This document shows, one piece after another, positions 35,252 to 44,531 of a DNA stretch of 64,000 nt. Source of the DNA: Nocardia macrotermitis (lineage in GTDB: Bacteria; Actinomycetota; Actinomycetes; Mycobacteriales; Mycobacteriaceae). Below the pieces are notes generated by a model, which did no database searches, was not told where the DNA came from, and saw only the letters and a program-made list of their open reading frames with translations. How positions within the stretch are numbered: the first letter of the stretch is position 1; each line of letters begins with the position of its first letter. The stretch is taken from positions 186,001 to 250,000 of the forward strand of contig NZ_WEGK01000005.1 in the NCBI RefSeq assembly GCF_009604405.1, written 5' to 3'. The translations under genes and the position numbers were made by a program.

Positions 35252-36592
35252 ATGACGATCATCCGACCACGGCGACGGACCGATGAAGCGCCGTTGGTGC
35301 TGACGACCGAGCCGCCGCGCAGCCTGTCCTTCGCCGATCAGACGGCCTTCTGGGCCAATCTCGGGGTGAGCCTCATCGGGTTCACCGGGGCGGTGTACGT
35401 ATTGCAGCCCGCCGGGCATCCGCAGTTGCCGCTGTTGGGTGCGCTGCTCGCGACGATTCTGGGGACCGTGCTGGGCACCGCGATGGTCGTCGCGGCCGGG
35501 GCGGTCGGGGCGCGCACGGGCGCACCGGCGATGGCGAATTTCCGCGGACTGTTCGGGACGCGGCTGTCCTATCTGCCGACCGTCGCCAATATCGTGCAGT
35601 GCGTCGGCTGGGGTGTGTACGAACTGACGGTGATCGCGGGTGGCGTGCTGGCGCTGACCCACGGACGGGTCGCGCACGCGCCGGTCATCGTCGCGGCGGG
35701 TGTGCTGTGTACCGCGATGTCGATCTGGCCGTTGCGGGTGCTGCATATTCTGCGTCGGTATGTGACTGTGGCAGTGGCGATTTCGATGCTGTACTGCACC
35801 GTGCAGCTGTTGCGCAATCCGCTGCCGACGGTGCACGGGACGTCGTGGAGCGGATTCTTCCCCGGGGTGGACACCGCGTTGGCGGTGGCGGTGTCGTTCG
35901 TCCCGCTGGCCGCGGACTACACCCGGCACGCGCGGTCGGCCCGCGCGGCGTCGGGGGCGGCGATGCTGGGATATTCGGTGGCGCAGACCTGGTGCTATCT
36001 GCTGGGCGTGGTCGCGTTGATCCAGGTGGGCGGCAATCCGGATCGGATCTTCGACACCTTCCTGGGCGTCGCGGCGGGGTGGGTCTTCTTCGCGGTGCTG
36101 GTGTTGCGCGAATTGGATCAGTCCTTCGCGAACGTCTACTCCACGGCGATGTCGCTACAGAATCTGCTGCCCCGGGTGGACCGCCGGATTCTCGCGGGCG
36201 CGGTCGGCGCGCTGGCGACCGTGCTGGCGTTGGGCGTGCACGACTTCACCGGATTCTCGAATTTCCTGCTGCTGATCGGGTCGGTGTTCGTGCCGCTGTC
36301 CGCGGTGCTGGTGGTGGACTACTTCTTCGGACGCGGGCGGCGCGGCTGGAACCTCGACGACGACGCCCCGGCCCGGCCGTTGATGCTGCTGCCGTGGGCG
36401 CTGGGTTTCGCGGTGTACCAACTGCTCAATCCCGGTTCGATCGTCTGGTGGGCCCGGCTGTGGACGCATGTGCAGGACGCGCTGGGCGTACATCCGGGCT
36501 GGTGGTCCTCGGCGTCGCTGTTCTCCTTCGTCGTCGCGGGCCTGGCCACCGGTGTGCTGGTGTTCGCCGAACGCCGCCTGACCCGTGCGTGA
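35252..36592 (+). CDS. NCS1 family purine/pyrimidine-type permease (CytX-like)
   Basis: 446 residues, 12 hydrophobic helices. The first helix FWANLGVSLIGFTGAVYVL, the NIVQCVGWGVYEL helix, and SFVPLAADYTRHAR fit NCS1 transporters; the form is closest to CytX-type hydroxymethylpyrimidine permeases. Substrate is inferred only. It overlaps or nearly touches the following kinase-like gene, so transport and phosphorylation may be coupled. Confidence 0.8.
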   Translation: MTIIRPRRRTDEAPLVLTTEPPRSLSFADQTAFWANLGVSLIGFTGAVYVLQPAGHPQLPLLGALLATILGTVLGTAMVVAAGAVGARTGAPAMANFRGLFGTRLSYLPTVANIVQCVGWGVYELTVIAGGVLALTHGRVAHAPVIVAAGVLCTAMSIWPLRVLHILRRYVTVAVAISMLYCTVQLLRNPLPTVHGTSWSGFFPGVDTALAVAVSFVPLAADYTRHARSARAASGAAMLGYSVAQTWCYLLGVVALIQVGGNPDRIFDTFLGVAAGWVFFAVLVLRELDQSFANVYSTAMSLQNLLPRVDRRILAGAVGALATVLALGVHDFTGFSNFLLLIGSVFVPLSAVLVVDYFFGRGRRGWNLDDDAPARPLMLLPWALGFAVYQLLNPGSIVWWARLWTHVQDALGVHPGWWSSASLFSFVVAGLATGVLVFAERRLTRA

Positions 36593-36617
36593 GGGTGACG
36601 ATCATCGGGTCTTCGGG

Positions 36618-37688
36618 ATGGGGACCTCCCCGACCGCCGAGCCCGACTGGCCGCCGCTGACCATCGGGGAGATCAATGATGTTCTGCGGGAACATGATTC
36701 GCGTTGTTTCCCGGCCGTAGATATCGAATGGCGTAGTCCGCGTCCGTTGTCCACGACCGCGCTGGTCCGATGCGCCGATGGTTCGGAGCAGGTGGTCAAG
36801 CGCGTTCCGGTGGGGCTGCGGGATGCCGGCGCGCTCGCCGAGGAACATGCGTTCATGGATCATCTTCGGGCGCAGGAGATCCCGGTTCCCGAGGTGTGGT
36901 CGTACTCGGGTGCGGAGTTCAGCTATGAATTCCAGCTCCCGGGCGCGGGAGAAGATCGGTACCGGGACGCGTTCTCCTGGTCGCCGTATCTCTCGGATGC
37001 GCACGCCGCCGCGTCCGGTGCGATGCTGGCCCGAATACATTGTGCCGCCGAGGGTTACGATGCGCCCGCCCGCCCGCTGCGGCCGTTGTGTTCGACGCTC
37101 TGCGCGGATCCGGTAGCGGCGGTCGAACGTCATCTCGCCGCCCGCCCCGCACTCGCGGAATTCCTGGCCGAACGAGACTGGCGCGCGGATCTGCGCGCTG
37201 CCCACGCCCCCGGCGCGATCGACCTCTCGGGCCTGAAACCGCTGTGGACACACAATGATTGGCACGGCACCAACCTGCTGTGGCACGGCGACGAGATCAC
37301 CGCGGTACTCGACTTCGGCCTCGCCGACCGCACCACGGCGGTCTTCGACATCGCCACCGCGATCGAACGTTTCGCGATCGACTGGCTGGCCCCCGGGCGC
37401 GGCGAACCGGTCCGCGTGCACACCGCGCAACTCGCCGCATTCCTGCGGGCCTATCGTGAAATTCGCCCGCTCACCGCCCGCGAACGCGCGGCGCTGCCCG
37501 AAATCCTTCCGCTCGTCCACATCCATTACGAACTCTCCGAGATCGATTATTTCCGCTCGGTCCTGCCCCGCCCGAATCGCGAAAACGCCGAAATCGCTTA
37601 TCGCAGCTATTTTCTGGGGCATCTGCAATGGGCGGCATCCGCACCGGGCCGGGCATTGCGCGAGTTGGCGGGCGAGGTTTCATGCTGA
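36618..37688 (+). CDS. APH-type phosphotransferase
   Basis: 356 residues. The kinase-like fold has VKRV (ATP lysine), the catalytic loop LWTHNDWHGTNLLW, and metal-binding VLDFGLAD, as in aminoglycoside and choline/thiamine kinases. I chose ATG 36618; a GTG at 36585 inside the permease end is also in frame. Because it follows a CytX-like permease, phosphorylation of an imported vitamin precursor or nucleoside is possible; antibiotic resistance is another. Confidence 0.8.
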   Translation: MGTSPTAEPDWPPLTIGEINDVLREHDSRCFPAVDIEWRSPRPLSTTALVRCADGSEQVVKRVPVGLRDAGALAEEHAFMDHLRAQEIPVPEVWSYSGAEFSYEFQLPGAGEDRYRDAFSWSPYLSDAHAAASGAMLARIHCAAEGYDAPARPLRPLCSTLCADPVAAVERHLAARPALAEFLAERDWRADLRAAHAPGAIDLSGLKPLWTHNDWHGTNLLWHGDEITAVLDFGLADRTTAVFDIATAIERFAIDWLAPGRGEPVRVHTAQLAAFLRAYREIRPLTARERAALPEILPLVHIHYELSEIDYFRSVLPRPNRENAEIAYRSYFLGHLQWAASAPGRALRELAGEVSC

Positions 37689-37792
37689 TTCCCCATCATG
37701 GCGGCAGTATGGAGACCCAGGTCACATATGCTCAACTGAGTTCGAGCCGGGAGTGAGCGCGTCGCGTCGGCGGCGCCGAGGGAGGAGTGACG

Positions 37793-39316
37793 TTGGGTAT
37801 CCGCGGTGAGCAGGACCGGCCGGCGCCGGGACAGCGGGCGACCTCGAGCACACCGGCCGGGCGCTGGGCGGCGTTGATCCGCACCAAATCGGTCGAACAA
37901 TCGATCCGCGACACCGACGAACCGGACTCCAAGCTGCGCAAGGACCTCACGGCCTGGGATCTGACCATCTTCGGCGTGGCCGTGGTGGTCGGCGCGGGCA
38001 TCTTCACCCTCACCGCGCAGACCGCGGGCGGCGTCGCCGGGCCGTCGGTATCGCTGGCCTTCGTCTTCGCCGCGATCGCCTGCGGGCTGACCGCGCTGTG
38101 CTACGCGGAATTCGCCTCGACGGTCCCGGTCGCGGGTAGCGCCTACACGTTCTCCTATGCGACGTTCGGCGAGCTGGCCGCGTGGATCATCGGCTGGGAT
38201 CTGATCCTGGAATTCGCGCTCGCCGTCTCCGTGGTGGCCAAGGGCTGGTCGCAGTATCTGGGGCAGGTGATGGGGTCGCACAGCCCGATCGCGCATTTCG
38301 GGTCGGTGTCCTTCGACTGGGGCGCGGTGCTGTTGATCGCGGTGCTCACGGTGCTGCTGGCGATCGGCACGAAGGTGTCATCGCGGGTGTCGGCCGTGGC
38401 GGTGGCGATCAAACTCGCCGTCATCGCGGTGGTGGTCGTGGTGGGGCTGCGGTATTTCAAGGCGTCGAATCTGACCCCGTTCATTCCGCCCGCCAAGCCG
38501 GGCAGCGCCGGATCGGGTATCCACCAGACGCTGTTCTCCTGGCTGACCGGGGCCGGGAACAGCGAATTCGGTTGGTACGGGCTGCTGGCCGCGGCGAGTC
38601 TGGTGTTCTTCGCGTTCATCGGATTCGACGTGGTCGCCACGACCGCGGAGGAGACCAAGGATCCGCAACGCAACGTGCCGCGCGGCATTCTCGGCTCGCT
38701 GGCGATCGTGACCGTGCTGTACGTGGTGGTCTCGCTGGTGCTCACCGGCATGGTGCCCTACACCGATCTGGCCGCGAAGGACGCGACCCTGGCCACGGCC
38801 TTCGCGGTGCACGGGGTGACCTGGGCGAAGAACGTCATCTCGATCGGCGCGCTGGCGGGCCTGACCACCGTGGTGATGGTGCTGTTCCTCGGACAGACCC
38901 GCGTGCTCTACGCGATGGCGCGGGACGGGCTGCTGCCGCGCGGCCTGGCGCGCACCGGCAGCAAGGGCACGCCGGTGCGGATCACCGTGATCGTCGGCGT
39001 GATCTGCGCGGTGCTGGCCGGTTTCGTGCAGTTCGGCACGCTCGAGGAGATGGTCAACATCGGCACGCTGTTCGCCTTCGTGCTGGTCTCGATCGGCGTG
39101 CTGATCCTGCGTCGCACCCGGCCGGAACTGCCGCGCGGATTCCGGGTGCCGCTGGTTCCGGTGATTCCGATTCTGGCTGTGCTGGCCTGCATCTGGCTGA
39201 TGTTGAATCTGTCGGTGGAGACCTGGTTGCGCTTCGTGATCTGGATGATCGTCGGGTTCGGGCTGTATTTCACCTATGGTGTGCGGCATTCGTTGTTGCG
39301 CAAGGTTTATCGATGA
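37793..39316 (+). CDS. APC superfamily amino acid permease
   Basis: 507 residues, 12 helices. A basic N-terminus (VEQSIRDTDEPDSKLRKDL) precedes helix 1 with the substrate loop GVAVVVGAGIFTLT, then GPSVSLAFVFAAIACGLTALCYAEFAS and AEETKDPQRNVPRGI, typical of cationic amino acid/polyamine permeases. TTG 37793 lies seven bases after GGAGG; a GTG two codons earlier is too close to it. Confidence 0.9.
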   Translation: MGIRGEQDRPAPGQRATSSTPAGRWAALIRTKSVEQSIRDTDEPDSKLRKDLTAWDLTIFGVAVVVGAGIFTLTAQTAGGVAGPSVSLAFVFAAIACGLTALCYAEFASTVPVAGSAYTFSYATFGELAAWIIGWDLILEFALAVSVVAKGWSQYLGQVMGSHSPIAHFGSVSFDWGAVLLIAVLTVLLAIGTKVSSRVSAVAVAIKLAVIAVVVVVGLRYFKASNLTPFIPPAKPGSAGSGIHQTLFSWLTGAGNSEFGWYGLLAAASLVFFAFIGFDVVATTAEETKDPQRNVPRGILGSLAIVTVLYVVVSLVLTGMVPYTDLAAKDATLATAFAVHGVTWAKNVISIGALAGLTTVVMVLFLGQTRVLYAMARDGLLPRGLARTGSKGTPVRITVIVGVICAVLAGFVQFGTLEEMVNIGTLFAFVLVSIGVLILRRTRPELPRGFRVPLVPVIPILAVLACIWLMLNLSVETWLRFVIWMIVGFGLYFTYGVRHSLLRKVYR

Positions 39317-39346
39317 CCCTGGAGTGAAAGTCCCTGCCGCCGTGCG

Positions 39347-39922
39347 TTATCGGGCGGCGGGGAACTCCTGGAAGACCGGCGGGCGGCCCAGGTTGCGCTG
39401 GGGAATCGTCTCACCGGCCGCGTGCGCCGCGCGGGCCAGGGCGCGGGCGCGTTCGAGCTGATCCAGGATGCTCTCCCAACCCGGGTGTGCCGCACCGGTT
39501 CCCGGCTTCTCCAGCAGATCGCGATGGATGCGCAGCAGGGTGCGGGTGACCTCGGCGGTGTAGGCCGCGGCGGCCAGCGGGGGCGGGGCCGAATCGAGTT
39601 CGCCGTAGAGTTCGGCGATGCGGTCGGTCAGCCAGTACGCCTCGAAGTGCGCCTGACCGTAGAGGTCCTCGCCCCGCACGGTGACGGCGCTGGGACCGGC
39701 GGCGCGGGCACGATCCTCCAGGCTGCCGACGTCGGGCGCACCAGCCAGGGAATCCCGCAGTTCCGCGCCGACCACCCGGTACAGCAGCCCCGCCAGCATG
39801 GCGTGTTCGACCCCGGTGCTGTCCACGCCGGTCATCGTCCGTTGCCACACCTGCTCCTCGACGGCGTCGGTATCGGCGTGCAGAATCGCCAGTGCCGCGC
39901 GGAGCTGTCCGTTCGTAGCCAT
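39347..39922 (-). CDS. Hypothetical protein, helical
   Basis: 191 residues, predicted mainly alpha-helical, no signal peptide or membrane helix. I do not recognise the family. Features are an acidic N-terminal helix (ALAILHADTDAVEEQVWQR), a central EDLYGQAHFEAYWLTDRIAELYGEL, and an Ala-rich last third. GAAGCAGG precedes the ATG. It is convergent with the amino acid permease. Confidence 0.7.
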   Translation of the reverse strand: MATNGQLRAALAILHADTDAVEEQVWQRTMTGVDSTGVEHAMLAGLLYRVVGAELRDSLAGAPDVGSLEDRARAAGPSAVTVRGEDLYGQAHFEAYWLTDRIAELYGELDSAPPPLAAAAYTAEVTRTLLRIHRDLLEKPGTGAAHPGWESILDQLERARALARAAHAAGETIPQRNLGRPPVFQEFPAAR

Positions 39923-40245
39923 GAATACCTGCTTCCCCGCCGTGTACCAGGCGCACTTCCACTCGACGGGGCGGGGACCGCCCTGTCGTCCGAAAGGCTA
40001 CCTTTTGGCTAACAATTTTCCTATACGTTCGGGGAGTTGATTTCCGGGGCGTCTAGGGCCTAAAGGCCTGATCTAGGGTTGTATTGACGTTCTGTCGGGG
40101 TTGTGCGGCCCGGCTGCTGTGGGTGCTGTGTGATTGCTGTCCGATTCGGGAAGTTCGGTGTGGGGTGGATTTCGGGCCGCAGTGGTCCGGTCGGGAAGTC
40201 GATGTGTACATTCGAGCGGCGGTTCGTCGGTGATGGAGGTCGGTT
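39923..40245. other. Intergenic region
   Basis: No gene. Around 39990-40090 it is locally AT-richer and probably holds promoters for the divergent hypothetical gene and lipase; no clear operator was identified. Confidence 0.4.
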
Positions 40246-41568
40246 GTGCGAGGGTTTCGGCCGTTGCGGCCCGATCAGGATCCGTTCTACCGGCCGCCGG
40301 CCGGATTCGAACATCGGGCTCCGGGGGAGCTGCTGCGCAGCCGGGTGGTCGAGTTGGCCGTGTTCGGCGTTGTGCCGCTGCGGGTTTCGGCGTGGCAGCT
40401 GCTGTATCGCACCTCCGATCTGAACGGCGTGCCGGAGGCGTCGGTGACCACCGTGCTGCTGCCGCGCGGGGCCGTGCCGGACGGGCGGCGTCCGCTGATT
40501 TCGTTCCAGTGTGCGATCGATGCTCTTGCGCCGCAGTGCTTTCCGTCGTACGCGTTGCGCCGGGGCGCGCGGGCGCTCGGGGCGATTCCGCAGTTGGAGG
40601 TGCCGCTGATCGCCGCGGCGCTGGCGCGCGGGTGGGCGGTGTCGGTACCCGACCACGGCGGGCCCGGCGGGCGGTTCGGTGCGCCTCGGGAGCCGGGATA
40701 CCGTGCGCTGGACGGGATTCGGGCCGCGCTGGCCTTCGGGTCGCTCGGGCTCGACGCGGATACGCCCGTGGCGCTGTGGGGGTATTCGGGTGGTGGGCTG
40801 GCGACGGTCTGGGCCGCGGAGGTGGCCGCTCGATACGCACCGGAGCTGGCGATCGTCGGCGCGGTGGCCGGATCTCCGGTCGGTGATCCCGGCTCGGCGT
40901 TCGTGCGATTGAACGGGACGCTGTTCGCCGGATTCGCGATGGTCTTCCTGGCCGGATTGCGGCGCACCTATCCGACGCTGGAGCCGATCGCGCAGCTGCG
41001 GGTTCGCCCGCGATATCTGGATATGCTCGCGAAAGCCGAAGTGGGAGTGACACTTCCGTTGCTCGCCCGGTTGGCGCGGCGGGATGTCGGCAGATATTCC
41101 GATCTCGATGTCGACACGCTGCTGGGGCTGCCGGAGATGCGGCGGATCATCACGGACATCCGGCCCGGGGTGGTGGCGCCGACGATGCCGCTGCTCATCG
41201 TGCAGGGGGTCAACGACGAGATCATCGCCGTCGCGGATATCGACGCGCTGGTCGAGCGTTACGTCGGCGCGGGCGCGCGGGTGGAGTACCTGCGTGATCG
41301 GTTCAGTACGCATTTTCTGTTGCAGTTCATCGCAATTCCCACCATGCTCGACTGGATCGCCGATCGTCTCGCGGATATTCCGGCTCCGAGCGGGACGCGC
41401 ACGGTGCGGTCCGTCGCGGCGAGCCGACGGGCGTCCCGGGGGCACCGCACCATGGCCCGGCTCTCCGCCCGGCTGCTCACCGGTCGGCCGATCCGATCCG
41501 AACCCCTTGTCCCGCAAGTGGATAGGGCAGGTCAGCACCCGGACGCCACCCGGCTGACCGGAAGCTGA
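40246..41568 (+). CDS. Secretory-lipase (LIP) family triacylglycerol lipase
   Basis: 440 residues, alpha/beta hydrolase. Catalytic Ser181 is in LWGYSGGG, the acid is in IVQGVNDEI, and the histidine is in RFSTHFLL. PGELLRSRVV and WQLLYRTSDLNGVPEASVTTVLLP are the LIP family N-terminal part. No Sec signal is evident, unlike many secreted members. GATGGAGGTC lies before GTG 40246. It would hydrolyse acylglycerols. Confidence 0.88.
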   Translation: MRGFRPLRPDQDPFYRPPAGFEHRAPGELLRSRVVELAVFGVVPLRVSAWQLLYRTSDLNGVPEASVTTVLLPRGAVPDGRRPLISFQCAIDALAPQCFPSYALRRGARALGAIPQLEVPLIAAALARGWAVSVPDHGGPGGRFGAPREPGYRALDGIRAALAFGSLGLDADTPVALWGYSGGGLATVWAAEVAARYAPELAIVGAVAGSPVGDPGSAFVRLNGTLFAGFAMVFLAGLRRTYPTLEPIAQLRVRPRYLDMLAKAEVGVTLPLLARLARRDVGRYSDLDVDTLLGLPEMRRIITDIRPGVVAPTMPLLIVQGVNDEIIAVADIDALVERYVGAGARVEYLRDRFSTHFLLQFIAIPTMLDWIADRLADIPAPSGTRTVRSVAASRRASRGHRTMARLSARLLTGRPIRSEPLVPQVDRAGQHPDATRLTGS

Positions 41569-41960
41569 CCACTCGCGCGGGATCGGTACCGCATTCGCTC
41601 GGTCGATTGCATACGCTTCCGGCGGCACAACGCCGGAGGCCGCCTCTCCCATTCGTGGTGTGCGAGGAGAGGTTCCGTGCCGCGGCGGCGACACGCTGAT
41701 CGGCGAATCGGGCCGGGTCCTCGCGAACCGTCGAGGCGACGGTTAGATGTGAAACATCAGCTGTCGGTCGGCGGGGGTCGGTGGCAGCGTTTCGGCCTGC
41801 CTGCCGGGCGATTTGGTGTGTCCGCGTGCGCGGAGGCCGGCAAATGCGGTTCAATGGTGGAGATCGACGAGTTCTACCTGCATGCTCCCGCCGCTTCTGA
41901 GCGACATTCGGGCGGGTGGTCACACCAGCATCTCCTCAGCATCCCGAGAGGACAACGAAC
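41569..41960. other. Intergenic region
   Basis: An open plus-strand frame at 41677-41964 has basic, low-complexity content and no family features, so I do not call it. Promoter sequences for the small membrane protein are expected here but not identified. Confidence 0.4.
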
Positions 41961-42254
41961 GTGAGCATGGTTCTCGCCGCACACGAGATGTACACGACTG
42001 TGCTTGCCCAGGTCGGCAATCCCACTCCGGAGACACCGCCGGCGGCGGACAAGCTACTCAAGATGGTCCGGTATTTCACCTGGTTCGTACTGCTGTCCGG
42101 CGTCACGGCGATCACCTACGGCGGTGGCCGGTTCGCCTGGGAGAAGTGGAGTGGCGGCGGTCTCGAGTCGCCGAAGATGATCGCGGGCGCGATGATCGGC
42201 GGTGGTGTGGCCACCAGCGCCGGAACCATCATGAACGCCGTCATCGGCAGTTGA
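41961..42254 (+). CDS. Small two-helix membrane protein, VirB2/TrbC-like
   Basis: 97 residues (95 if ATG 41967 is used). After a polar start come two hydrophobic helices (MVRYFTWFVLLSGVTAITYGG and MIAGAMIGGGVATSAGTIMNAVI) separated by a short basic loop, the shape of VirB2/TrbC pilin-like proteins and of actinobacterial conjugation components. No other transfer genes are near, so the function is open. GAGAGGA is upstream; a hairpin terminator follows directly. Confidence 0.7.
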   Translation: MSMVLAAHEMYTTVLAQVGNPTPETPPAADKLLKMVRYFTWFVLLSGVTAITYGGGRFAWEKWSGGGLESPKMIAGAMIGGGVATSAGTIMNAVIGS

Positions 42255-42261
42255 TCGAGCC

Positions 42262-42290
42262 GCTCGTGCCCGGTTGAGGCGGGCACGAGC
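42262..42290. terminator. Perfect hairpin terminator
   Basis: GCTCGTGCCCG (42262-42272) pairs with CGGGCACGAGC (42280-42290), 11-bp stem, loop GTTGAGG. It is eight bases beyond the small membrane protein. A second shorter hairpin AGGTCCC/GGGACCT follows at 42303-42324, before the convergent DUF305 stop. Confidence 0.75.
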
Positions 42291-42340
42291 GAACCCGAAC
42301 GGAGGTCCCGGTTCCGGGGGACCTTCCTTCGAGTACCCGA

Positions 42341-42964
42341 TCAGCTCTGCGTCATACCCCGCATCTGCTGGATCTCCGCCTGCTGGGCGGTGACGATGCC
42401 CTGTGCCAGCGCCTTGACCTCGGCATTGCTGCCGCCGGACAGTTCGGTGTTCGACATGGTGACCGCGCCCTGGTGGTGTTCGATCATCATCTGCAGCCAC
42501 ATCTTGTCGAAGGCCGCGCCCGACGCCTGCCGCAACGCGGTCATCTGATCCTGCGACATCACCCCGCCCATCGGGTGATCCATGGTGGCCGACGGAGCCG
42601 GTTTGCCGAAGCTGTGCAGCAGCTCGGCGAATTTCGTCATCTCGGGTGCCTGTGCCGCCTCGATCTTCGAGGCCAGCGCGATGAGCTGCTGATTCTGCGA
42701 CCGGCTCGGCACCAGCTTCGCCATCTCGACCGCCTGCGCGTGATGCGGATACATCATCTGCAGGAAGGTCACATCGGCGGCGTTGAAATCGGTGCGCGTG
42801 GCCGCGGCCGAACTCGTGCTGCTGGGGCTCATGCCCGGCATATCGGCCATCTCGTGGGTCGTTCCGGAGGCCGAACTTCCCGAATCGCTGCTACAGCCCG
42901 CGACGAGCAGCGCGACGGCGATTCCGGTACCGGCCAAGGTGATTCGTGCACGTGAAGTGAACAT
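42341..42964 (-). CDS. DUF305 lipoprotein
   Basis: 207 residues. Lipobox LVAGC puts Cys24 at the mature end, followed by a Ser/Met-rich linker. The two DUF305 halves carry FLQMMYPHHAQAVEMAK and LQMMIEHHQGAVTMS, His-His-Met clusters that are good metal ligands; members are often near copper genes. CAGGAG precedes the ATG. It follows the His-rich repeat protein by 91 bases on the same strand, and the pair is probably one copper-responsive operon. Confidence 0.9.
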   Translation of the reverse strand: MFTSRARITLAGTGIAVALLVAGCSSDSGSSASGTTHEMADMPGMSPSSTSSAAATRTDFNAADVTFLQMMYPHHAQAVEMAKLVPSRSQNQQLIALASKIEAAQAPEMTKFAELLHSFGKPAPSATMDHPMGGVMSQDQMTALRQASGAAFDKMWLQMMIEHHQGAVTMSNTELSGGSNAEVKALAQGIVTAQQAEIQQMRGMTQS

Positions 42965-43055
42965 GGTTGTACTCCTGGAGAATTGCGAGTGTCGGAAATT
43001 TCTGATCCGGAGAACCCGTGTCCGCGTGGCGATTCCGCGCCGACACGGCGGACCG

Positions 43056-44228
43056 TCAGATCCGCAGAATCGACAATTCGGCCAGTGTGAGCGTCATCCG
43101 AGGCGGCGGCCGCGCATCCCGCACCACCCACCCCCGCACCGCCCGCGTCCCCGCCCCCGCATCCCCACCGACCCGCCCCACCAACGCCAACCCGAGCAAC
43201 AACACGAGCGCGGTCAGAATGAACACGCAAGCATGCATCCCACCCATCCCACAACAGTCCCCCGCACACATCCCCATCCAGCCGCCGGCCATCATCGCTC
43301 CGAGCGCCGTCACCGGACTCGCCGAGTGCGGCATTCCGAATGAGTCCGACATGCTGGCCGCCGCCACCGCATTCGTCGTGCTGACCGGGTGGTGCTGCGT
43401 GACGAGCATGCTCGAGGTGCTCGGCGTTCCGGCCGAGTTGGTCACCTGCATCGCGCTGACCGGGTGATATTGCCTGATCAACGCGGCGGAGGCGTTCGGT
43501 GTTGTGTGGAAGGTGATCGCATTCGGCGCGTCTGCCTGGTGGTGCTGTGCGACACCCGCCCCTGGCGCGATCATTGAGGTGTTCGGCGTCCCTGCCGAGT
43601 TGGTCATTTGCATCGCGGTGCCCGGGTGGTGTTGCCCGAACGACGCGGCGGAGGCGTTCGGTGTTGTGTGCGAGGTGATCGCATTCATCGCGTCTGCCCG
43701 GTGGTGCTGTGCGACGCCCGCGCCTGGCGTGATCATTTCGGCCGCCGCCGGTGCAACGGCTGATGCGTTCGTGCTCTCGGTAAGTGCGGACCGCGCCGAT
43801 GTGACGCTGACCGATCGCTGGTCGCCGGGGGTATTCGCTGCACCATTCGAAGTGGCTGTCGGCATCGTCGTTGCCCGACGGTTGGCGCTGGAGTGTGAGG
43901 TTTCCTGGCTGCTGATCGGTTGTGGCGCAATGTATCCGGCTGAACCAGCTGCTGGCGATGCGTCAGTGACCGAGGGTGGTTCGATCGGCGGATTCACGGT
44001 GCCGTATGCCGTTGGCCGAGGGGGTGTCATCGTCGATGCGCCGGGAGTGGTCATCGACATCCCGGGGTGGTGGGGTGTGGTCGACGAGTGGGGGAATGGT
44101 TGTGCGGCAATGGGTTCGGGGGTGTGGGCGGCGACGAAGGTGTGCATGAGCATGATGCCGAGCAGTAGCGTGAGCAGGCCCGCCGACCGGACGTATCCGG
44201 TGGCGAGGTGTTGGGGCCGGGGGCTCAC
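43056..44228 (-). CDS. Membrane protein with long His-rich repeat (DUF6153-like ends)
   Basis: 390 residues. An N-terminal helix (AGLLTLLLGIMLMHTFVAAH, ~16-35) and a C-terminal helix (HACVFILTALVLLLGLALVG) frame the protein, as in short DUF6153 proteins, but a ~290-residue Ala/Thr/Ser-rich extracytoplasmic segment is inserted. It contains a 54-residue tandem duplication (165-218 and 219-272) plus a partial third unit, each with QHH, SHTT/FHTT and QHHP or QYHP motifs, and several Met. The stretch before the second helix is Cys/Met-rich (MGMCAGDCCGMGGMHAC). Copper or other metal binding in the envelope is inferred. It is preceded by a CsoR-like box. Confidence 0.72.
   Translation of the reverse strand: MSPRPQHLATGYVRSAGLLTLLLGIMLMHTFVAAHTPEPIAAQPFPHSSTTPHHPGMSMTTPGASTMTPPRPTAYGTVNPPIEPPSVTDASPAAGSAGYIAPQPISSQETSHSSANRRATTMPTATSNGAANTPGDQRSVSVTSARSALTESTNASAVAPAAAEMITPGAGVAQHHRADAMNAITSHTTPNASAASFGQHHPGTAMQMTNSAGTPNTSMIAPGAGVAQHHQADAPNAITFHTTPNASAALIRQYHPVSAMQVTNSAGTPSTSSMLVTQHHPVSTTNAVAAASMSDSFGMPHSASPVTALGAMMAGGWMGMCAGDCCGMGGMHACVFILTALVLLLGLALVGRVGGDAGAGTRAVRGWVVRDARPPPRMTLTLAELSILRI
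43413..43736 (-). repeat. 162-bp in-frame tandem duplication
   Basis: Two 162-bp copies (43736-43575 and 43574-43413) encode the 54-residue repeats of the His-rich protein. The copies differ at several codons, for example MITPG against MIAPG and HHPG against YHPV, so the duplication is not fresh. Confidence 0.85.
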
Positions 44229-44531
44229 GGGGACAGTGTAGCGATTGTTTGATACCCCCTGGTGGTATGCCCCTGGATTGGGGTCCGGTGGCCGGTCGCG
44301 GGTGGGGGATGCCGGGGCGGTGTGCCGGATAGCGTTCGTGTGGGTGGGGCTGGCGGGCGAGGAGGTCGCGGCCGCATGTCGATGAATTCCGCTCGTGCGG
44401 GTCGAGGTGGGGTGGGGGCTGGGAATATGGGCGGCGGTCAGGGAGGCGGTGGGTTAGATTCTGTGCGTATTGCGGCGATGCGCAGGCGGCACGCAGGGTG
44501 TCGGATTCGCTGGGTGGTGACGGGAGTCGGG
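44229..44531. other. Intergenic region between divergent genes
   Basis: It holds the CsoR-like palindrome at 44252-44268. The plus-strand frame from 44262 to 44531 is open but Gly-rich and not family-like; the kinase is judged to start at 44532. Confidence 0.5.
44252..44268. promoter_or_regulatory. CsoR/RicR-like copper operator
   Basis: ATACCCCCTGGTGGTAT is a near-perfect palindrome (one mismatched pair) of the TACCCC/GGGGTA type bound by CsoR-family copper repressors. It lies 24 bases upstream of the GTG of the His-rich repeat protein. Confidence 0.6.

Noticed and set aside
41677..41964. 95-residue ORF before the small membrane protein
   Set aside because: Arg/Gly-rich, no ribosome site, overlaps the real start.
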